Assembly (NCBI RefSeq): GCF_026898115.1
Contig: NZ_CP114036.1
Coordinates: forward strand, 6,070,001-6,134,000
DNA from: Streptomyces sp. S465
Lineage (GTDB): Bacteria > Actinomycetota > Actinomycetes > Streptomycetales > Streptomycetaceae
Reading direction: 5' to 3'
DNA length: 64,000 nucleotides
The position numbers were made by a program, and so were the translations under genes. Below the pieces are notes generated by a model. That model saw only the letters and a program-made list of their open reading frames with translations. It made no database searches and had not been told where the DNA came from. Below, one piece after another: positions 59,585-64,000 of the stretch (its first letter is position 1; every line of letters begins with the position of its first letter).

Positions 59585-61285
59585 ATGGACGAGCCGAAGC
59601 CGAAGTGGTGGAGCCGTCCGGCCGCGCGGCCCGGTGAGCGGCCGACCGGCGCGGTGGACGGCGCCGAGGGGCGTACCGTCGAGGAGCGTACGGAGCCGGC
59701 CGCCGCCGGGGCGCCGCCGGAGCCGCTGGACGGGCCCGAGGAGGGCCGGGCGCCCGAGGAGCGGTCGCCGCGGCCGCTGCACGAGCCCGACCCGTACAGC
59801 ACCCCGCCCTACGGCGACCCCGGGCCCTGGGCCCCGGCCCCGCCCGTCCAGCACCCGGCGGCGACCCCCGCGCAGGGCACCCAGCTGCCGCCGGGGACGA
59901 CCCAGGCGCCGCCCCCGGCCCCCGGGACGACCCCACCCCATGGCACCCCCCATGGCACCGTCCCGCCGCCCGCCGCGGGGGCCGTACCGCGGCAGAGCGC
60001 GCCCCCGCCCCTGCCGCACCCCGGGATGACCCCGCCGCACGGCACCCAGCTGCCCGCGGGGCCCGGAGAGCCCCACCCGGGCGCCCTGGTCGCGCAGCCC
60101 GCCCCGACCGCCCAGTGGCGCGGTTACGACCCCTGGGCCGTGGTCCCGCCGCCCGCCGCGCCGGCGAAGACGGTCTCCCGCCGCCGTGCCTGGCTCGCGG
60201 TGCTGCTGATCGCCTTGGTCGCGGGGTGTGTCGGCGGCGGTATCGGCGCGTACGCGGAGCGGGACAGCGCCTCCGGGGGCGTCGAGGTGAAGCTGCCGCA
60301 GGCCCCGGCCGAGAAGCAGACCAGGGCGCCGGACAGTATCGCCGGGATCGCCGCGCGTTCGCTGCCCGGTGTGGTGACCATCCATGTGCGCGGCAGCTCG
60401 GAGGAGGGCACCGGCACCGGCTTCGTCCTGGACAAGCAGGGCCATATCCTCACCAACAACCATGTCGTGCAGCCCGCCGGGACGGACGGCGACATATCGG
60501 TGACCTTCAACAGCGGCCAGGACGCCGACGCCGAGGTCATCGGGCGCGACGCCGGTTATGACCTCGCGGTCGTCAAGGTCGACGGGGTGTCCGGGCTCAC
60601 CCCGCTGCCGCTGGGCAACTCCGACTCCGTGCGCGTCGGCGACCCCGTCGTGGCCATCGGCGCCCCCTTCGACCTGGCGGGCACGGTCACCTCCGGGATC
60701 ATCAGCGCCAAGGAGCGTCCCATCACCGCGGGCGGCGAGGAGGAGGACGGCAGCGACGTCAGCTATGTCGACGCGCTCCAGACCGACGCCCCGATCAACC
60801 CGGGCAACTCCGGCGGTCCCCTGGTCGACAGCAAGGCGCGGGTCATCGGGATCAACAGCGCGATCCGGGCGGCCGACGACGGCTCGGGCCTCGGCGGCGG
60901 CCAGGGCGGCAGCATCGGTCTGGGCTTCGCCATCCCGATCAACCAGGGCAAGCGGGTCGCCGAGGAGCTGATCAACACCGGGAAGGCCACGCATCCGGTG
61001 ATCGGCGTCACGCTCGACATGGGGTACACGGGCGACGGCGCCCGGGTGAACACCGAGGGCGCGGGCGGCGGCCCGCCGGTCACCTCCGGCGGCCCCGGTG
61101 ACAAGGCGGGGATCGAGGCCGGTGACGTGATCACGGAGGTGGACGGCGTCCAGGTGCACAGCGGACAGGAGCTGATCGTGAAGATCCGCAGCCACCGCCC
61201 CGGGGACCGGCTGAAGCTCACCGTCGAGCGCGATGGCGAGGAGCACACCGCGGAGCTGACACTGGGCTCGGCGAGCAGCGGCTGA
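59585..61285 (+). CDS. htrA: Membrane-anchored serine protease, HtrA/DegP type
   Basis: A 566-residue protein. A cytoplasmic Pro/Ala/Thr-rich region (residues 1-195) precedes one membrane helix (about 198-223), a trypsin-like protease with His293 (TNNHVV), Asp326 (GYDLAVVK) and Ser409 (GNSGGPLV), and a C-terminal PDZ domain (GDKAGIEAGDVITEVDG). It degrades misfolded proteins outside the membrane. Its place after the sigma/anti-sigma pair suggests it belongs to the same stress response, as Rv1223 does. ATG 59585 has AAGGGGGG upstream. Confidence 0.92.
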   Translation: MDEPKPKWWSRPAARPGERPTGAVDGAEGRTVEERTEPAAAGAPPEPLDGPEEGRAPEERSPRPLHEPDPYSTPPYGDPGPWAPAPPVQHPAATPAQGTQLPPGTTQAPPPAPGTTPPHGTPHGTVPPPAAGAVPRQSAPPPLPHPGMTPPHGTQLPAGPGEPHPGALVAQPAPTAQWRGYDPWAVVPPPAAPAKTVSRRRAWLAVLLIALVAGCVGGGIGAYAERDSASGGVEVKLPQAPAEKQTRAPDSIAGIAARSLPGVVTIHVRGSSEEGTGTGFVLDKQGHILTNNHVVQPAGTDGDISVTFNSGQDADAEVIGRDAGYDLAVVKVDGVSGLTPLPLGNSDSVRVGDPVVAIGAPFDLAGTVTSGIISAKERPITAGGEEEDGSDVSYVDALQTDAPINPGNSGGPLVDSKARVIGINSAIRAADDGSGLGGGQGGSIGLGFAIPINQGKRVAEELINTGKATHPVIGVTLDMGYTGDGARVNTEGAGGGPPVTSGGPGDKAGIEAGDVITEVDGVQVHSGQELIVKIRSHRPGDRLKLTVERDGEEHTAELTLGSASSG

Positions 61286-61385
61286 CGCCCGATGTTGGTC
61301 CGGGCGTCTCCCGCGCCGCCCCCACCGCCAGGTACGGTGTTGAGTGGCCCAGGCCGGGGCCACAGACGTCTTGAGGAGCTGCAAG

Positions 61386-61856
61386 GTGCTGGACATAGGA
61401 CCTCTCGAGCTTGTCGCGCTCGTTGTCCTTGCGGTGATCGTCTTCGGCCCGGACAAGCTTCCGAAGGTGATTCGGGATGTGTCGGGGTTCATCCGGAAGA
61501 TCCGGGAGTTCTCCGACAGCGCCAAAGAGGACATCCGTTCCGAGCTGGGGCCGGAGTTCAAGGACTTCGAGTTCGAGGACCTCAACCCCAAGACGTTCGT
61601 GCGCAAGCATGTGCTGGACTCCGATGAACTGGGCCTGAAGGAGATCCGTAACGGCTTCGACCTCCGCAAGGAGATGGCCGAGGTCGCCGACGCGGTGAAC
61701 GGCCGGGAGAGTGATCCCCAGCAGGGCTCTTCAGGGGCCTCGGGCAGCACTCCGCCGTCCCTGTCCAAGGGTGGCTCCAGCACGCCTGACCTGCTGCGCA
61801 AGCGCGAGGAGCCGAAGCGCGACGAGCATCCGCCGTTCGACTCAGACGCCACTTGA
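61386..61856 (+). CDS. tatB: Sec-independent protein translocase TatB
   Basis: A 156-residue protein: N-terminal helix MLDIGPLELVALVVLAVIVFGPDKLP, then an amphipathic helix (VIRDVSGFIRKIREFSD) and a long polar tail. TatB works with TatC to recognise twin-arginine signals. GTG 61386 has GAGGAG upstream. The FGPDKLP hinge is characteristic. It follows htrA by 100 bases, as in Rv1223-Rv1224. Confidence 0.92.
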   Translation: MLDIGPLELVALVVLAVIVFGPDKLPKVIRDVSGFIRKIREFSDSAKEDIRSELGPEFKDFEFEDLNPKTFVRKHVLDSDELGLKEIRNGFDLRKEMAEVADAVNGRESDPQQGSSGASGSTPPSLSKGGSSTPDLLRKREEPKRDEHPPFDSDAT

Positions 61857-61858
61857 TC

Positions 61859-61874
61859 CCCCCGTATGCGGGGG
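61859..61874. terminator. Short hairpin after tatB
   Basis: A 6-bp stem (CCCCCG with CGGGGG) around TATG, just after the stop codon. Weak on its own. Confidence 0.4.
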
Positions 61875-61974
61875 CTGGTTGACCCGTATGGCTATCCTCC
61901 CTTTGTCCGGGGTGAGGGTCGCCCGAGGGGGGCGGGCCGCCCACGACGCAGGGCAATGAGGAGGCCGCGCGCAC

Positions 61975-62634
61975 ATGGAGACCACGGGTCGGCTAGGGGT
62001 ACGAGGGGTTGCGGCGGCCACGCGAGGGGTGCCCGCCGAGGCCCGGCGGAGCGTCGAGGGCTATCTGATGGCCGACTTCCCCTGGTACGGACTTGACGAG
62101 GCGTTCACCGGACCCCGCTGGCTGATGCAGGTGGGCACGGCCGCCGACGGCATCGTGGAGTACGGCTCGACCGGCCATGGCGAGGAGCCGTCGCTGCGGG
62201 TCGAGACCGAGATGGACCAGCAGCGCTTCACGGTGGTCGTCACCGTCGCCGGCCGCCCGGTGCGGGACAGCGCCGACGGCACCGGCAAGCTGGAGGCCAC
62301 CTCGGTCTCCTCCGCCGCCTGGCTGGCCGGCTCCGGTCTGCTGTCGTGCACCTGGCCCACCCGGATGGAGCGGGCGCTGCGCCAGGACTGGCTGGACCAG
62401 CAGACCGCGCTCGCCTGGGAGCTGGCGGACGATCTGGCGGGTGAGGGCTGGTCGGGGCTGTCCCTCCCGGTGGACGGAGTGCCGGCCGACTTCCACTACC
62501 GCGAGTCGGAGTACGGCTGGGTGCTGGCCGGATCGGCGGGCCAGAACGTGCACATCGGCGCGTACGGGCGCGGGATGAGCGCCTACGGCCTGGGGTTCGC
62601 GGTGGTCAAGGACATCACCCGCTACGACGCGTAG
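61975..62634 (+). CDS. Unknown conserved soluble protein
   Basis: A 219-residue protein without a signal peptide or membrane helix, Trp/Gly/Glu-rich (LDEAFTGPRWLMQVGTAADGI, then CTWPTRMERALRQDWLDQQ). It is built of strands and loops, with one helix near residue 150 (TALAWELADDLAGEG). No known motif. The ATG at 61975 follows AATGAGGAGG, so the start is well supported. It is followed by a perfect 20-bp terminator. It occupies the place where, in related genomes, unannotated proteins lie between tatB and mrp. Confidence 0.65.
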   Translation: METTGRLGVRGVAAATRGVPAEARRSVEGYLMADFPWYGLDEAFTGPRWLMQVGTAADGIVEYGSTGHGEEPSLRVETEMDQQRFTVVVTVAGRPVRDSADGTGKLEATSVSSAAWLAGSGLLSCTWPTRMERALRQDWLDQQTALAWELADDLAGEGWSGLSLPVDGVPADFHYRESEYGWVLAGSAGQNVHIGAYGRGMSAYGLGFAVVKDITRYDA

Positions 62635-62655
62635 CGGCCGGCCCATGGCATGGGC

Positions 62656-62702
62656 GCATACGGCGGGGGCGGCCCTTGAGGAGGGCCGCCCCCGCCGTAT
62701 GC
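62656..62702. terminator. Strong bidirectional terminator between the unknown gene and mrp
   Basis: A perfect 20-bp stem (left arm 62656-62675, loop TTGAGGA, right arm 62683-62702) separates two convergent genes. Confidence 0.8.
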
Positions 62703-62721
62703 CGTGCCGGGCCGCGTGGTC

Positions 62722-63876
62722 TCAGAACTTGTTGCGCGGGGTGACGCCCAGGGACATGCCCGCGAGGCCGCGCTGCCGTCCGCCGATCTTGCCCGCGATC
62801 GCCTTGAGCGCGCTGCCCGCAGGGGAGTCCGGGTCGGTCAGCACGACCGGCTTGCCCTCGTCGCCGCCCTCGCGCAGCCGTACGTCGATCGGGATGGCGC
62901 CCAGCACCGGCACCGTCGTACCGGTGGTCCGGCTGAGCCCGTCGGCGACCAACTGGCCGCCGCCCGTGCCGAAGACGTCGACCATCTCGTCGCAGTGCGG
63001 GCAGGGCAGCCCGGACATGTTCTCCACCACGCCGACGATCTTCTGATGGGTCTGGACGGCGATCGCGCCGGCCCGCTCGGCCACCTCGGCGGCGGCCTGC
63101 TGCGGCGTGGTCACCACCAGGATCTCGGCGTTGGGCACCAGCTGGGCGACGGAGATCGCGATGTCGCCGGTGCCCGGCGGGAGGTCGAGCAGCAGCACAT
63201 CGAGGTCGCCCCAGTAGACGTCGGCCAGGAACTGCTGGAGCGCGCGGTGCAGCATCGGGCCGCGCCAGACCACCGGGGCGTTCCCGGGGGTGAACATCCC
63301 GATCGAGATCACCTTCACGCCGTTCGCCGACGGCGGCATGATCATGTTCTCGACCTGGGTGGGCCGTCCTTCGGCGCCCAGCATGCGGGGCACCGAGTGA
63401 CCGTAGATGTCGGCGTCGACCACACCGACCTTGAGCCCGTCGGCGGCCATCGCGGCGGCCAGGTTGACCGTCACCGAGGACTTGCCGACCCCGCCCTTGC
63501 CGGAGGCCACCGCGTAGACCCGGGTCAGCGAGCCGGGCTTGGCGAAGGGCACCTCGCGCTCGGCCTGGCCGCCGCGCAGCGAGGCGGCCAGCTCACGCCG
63601 CTGCTCATCGCTCATCACCTCGAGGCTGACCGTGACATCGGTCACACCCTCGACCCCGGCGACCGCCGTCCGCACGTTGCCGGTGATCGTGTCCCGCATC
63701 GGGCAGCCGGAGACCGTGAGGTAGACCACCACCGCGACCGAGCCGTCCGCCGCGATCTCGACGGATTTGACCATGCCGAGTTCGGTGATCGGCTTGTGGA
63801 TCTCCGGGTCGTTGACCGTGGCGAGCGCGGCGCGCACCGCGTCTTCGCTCGGCGCTGGGAGGGTGTCGGTAGCCAT
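62722..63876 (-). CDS. mrp: Mrp/ApbC-type iron-sulfur cluster carrier ATPase
   Basis: A 384-residue protein: an N-terminal MIP18/DUF59 domain (residues 1-95; EIHKPITELGMVKSVEI) and a P-loop ATPase with the deviant Walker A GKGGVGKSS near 135. The CPHC motif (SGLPCPHCDE) in the ATPase domain binds a labile iron-sulfur cluster. It helps assemble iron-sulfur proteins. The start ATG at 63876 is clear. It is divergent from whatever lies past the window; Rv1229c is the counterpart. Confidence 0.92.
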   Translation of the reverse strand: MATDTLPAPSEDAVRAALATVNDPEIHKPITELGMVKSVEIAADGSVAVVVYLTVSGCPMRDTITGNVRTAVAGVEGVTDVTVSLEVMSDEQRRELAASLRGGQAEREVPFAKPGSLTRVYAVASGKGGVGKSSVTVNLAAAMAADGLKVGVVDADIYGHSVPRMLGAEGRPTQVENMIMPPSANGVKVISIGMFTPGNAPVVWRGPMLHRALQQFLADVYWGDLDVLLLDLPPGTGDIAISVAQLVPNAEILVVTTPQQAAAEVAERAGAIAVQTHQKIVGVVENMSGLPCPHCDEMVDVFGTGGGQLVADGLSRTTGTTVPVLGAIPIDVRLREGGDEGKPVVLTDPDSPAGSALKAIAGKIGGRQRGLAGMSLGVTPRNKF

Positions 63877-63918
63877 ACGGAGATGGTACGGCGCCGCGAG
63901 CGGGGTGCGGGATGGCCG

Positions 63919-64000
63919 TCAGCGGTCGCGTTCCTCACTCGGCCGGGTCTCGCCGTGGCCGCCCGGCCGCGGGGCGGCCCGTCCGCCGTCCGGCTCCTGG
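63919..64000 (-). CDS. C-terminal fragment of a protein running off the window
   Basis: The minus strand is open from 64000 to a TGA at 63919-63921. The 26 codons are Gly/Arg/Pro-rich and end with RPSEERDR. A tail of this kind would suit a DUF1003-type membrane protein, which I recall near mrp, but there is too little sequence to name it. Confidence 0.35.
   Translation of the reverse strand, partial: QEPDGGRAAPRPGGHGETRPSEERDR

Noticed and set aside
58799..61852. 1017-residue open frame on the minus strand opposite the anti-sigma, htrA and tatB genes
   Set aside because: It lies opposite three well-supported genes, and its composition is that of a GC-rich shadow frame.

Overview
This is a gene-dense, very GC-rich stretch of actinobacterial chromosome, almost certainly Streptomyces or a close relative. 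Pointers are GTG/TTG starts with GGAGG-type ribosome sites, long GC-rich hairpin terminators, a mycothiol gene (mshB), a PAS-GAF-PP2C-ATPase phosphatase, a DUF397 remnant, and an operon with the order and protein types of the aerial-mycelium transporter BldK. I see no rRNA, tRNA, CRISPR array, prophage or biosynthetic gene cluster.

Layout. 1-6.2 kb: end of a GntR/UTRA regulator, an APC permease, a small SPOR-domain protein, a Nudix hydrolase and a large stress-type phosphatase. 6.4-10.4 kb (minus): a mycobacterial Sdh1-like succinate dehydrogenase (membrane anchor, flavoprotein, iron-sulfur protein) and a small coiled-coil protein. 10.7-15.1 kb: an orphan solute-binding lipoprotein, a 200-bp MITE inserted exactly at its stop codon, and the GTPase TypA.

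15.6-38 kb is dominated by oligopeptide ABC transport: three complete five-gene systems. Systems 1 (15.65-21.57 kb) and 2 (25.02-30.75 kb) run on the plus strand with the same order and look like an operon duplication. System 3 (31.67-37.84 kb, minus) has the order permease, binding protein, permease, ATPase, ATPase typical of bldKABCDE. Between systems 1 and 2 lies an accessory-looking 3.4-kb interval: a truncated anti-sigma-type ATPase, a DUF397 gene, an orphan membrane protein, a phosphotransferase, a 420-bp decayed stretch and a pair of imperfect direct repeats.

38-48.2 kb: a disordered-tail membrane protein, a DPP-IV-like peptidase, a tiny membrane protein, mshB with its small membrane partner, a large envelope protein with a repeat tract, a SirB1 protein and a GNAT acetyltransferase. 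48.3-64 kb is a conserved actinobacterial core locus that resembles, from memory, M. tuberculosis Rv1202-Rv1229c: fdxA, dapC, a lysine-rich secreted protein, dapE, a LOG-type protein, folP2-like, a DivIVA-like protein, tag, a PaaG-like enoyl-CoA hydratase, a DUF3117 protein, an O-methyltransferase, an ECF sigma factor with its zinc anti-sigma, HtrA, TatB, an unknown protein and Mrp. It joins lysine/peptidoglycan precursor synthesis, envelope-stress signalling (sigma, anti-sigma, HtrA) and Tat secretion. An ECF-type promoter in front of the sigma gene suggests autoregulation.

The most distinctive observations are the triple peptide-transporter cluster with a four-cysteine motif in all six ATPases, hairpins after two of the three operonic binding-protein genes, the MITE at a stop codon, the decayed DUF397 module between duplicated operons, and the FolP2-type dihydropteroate synthase homologue. 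None of these proves a wholly new system. Functions come from motif recognition without database searches.
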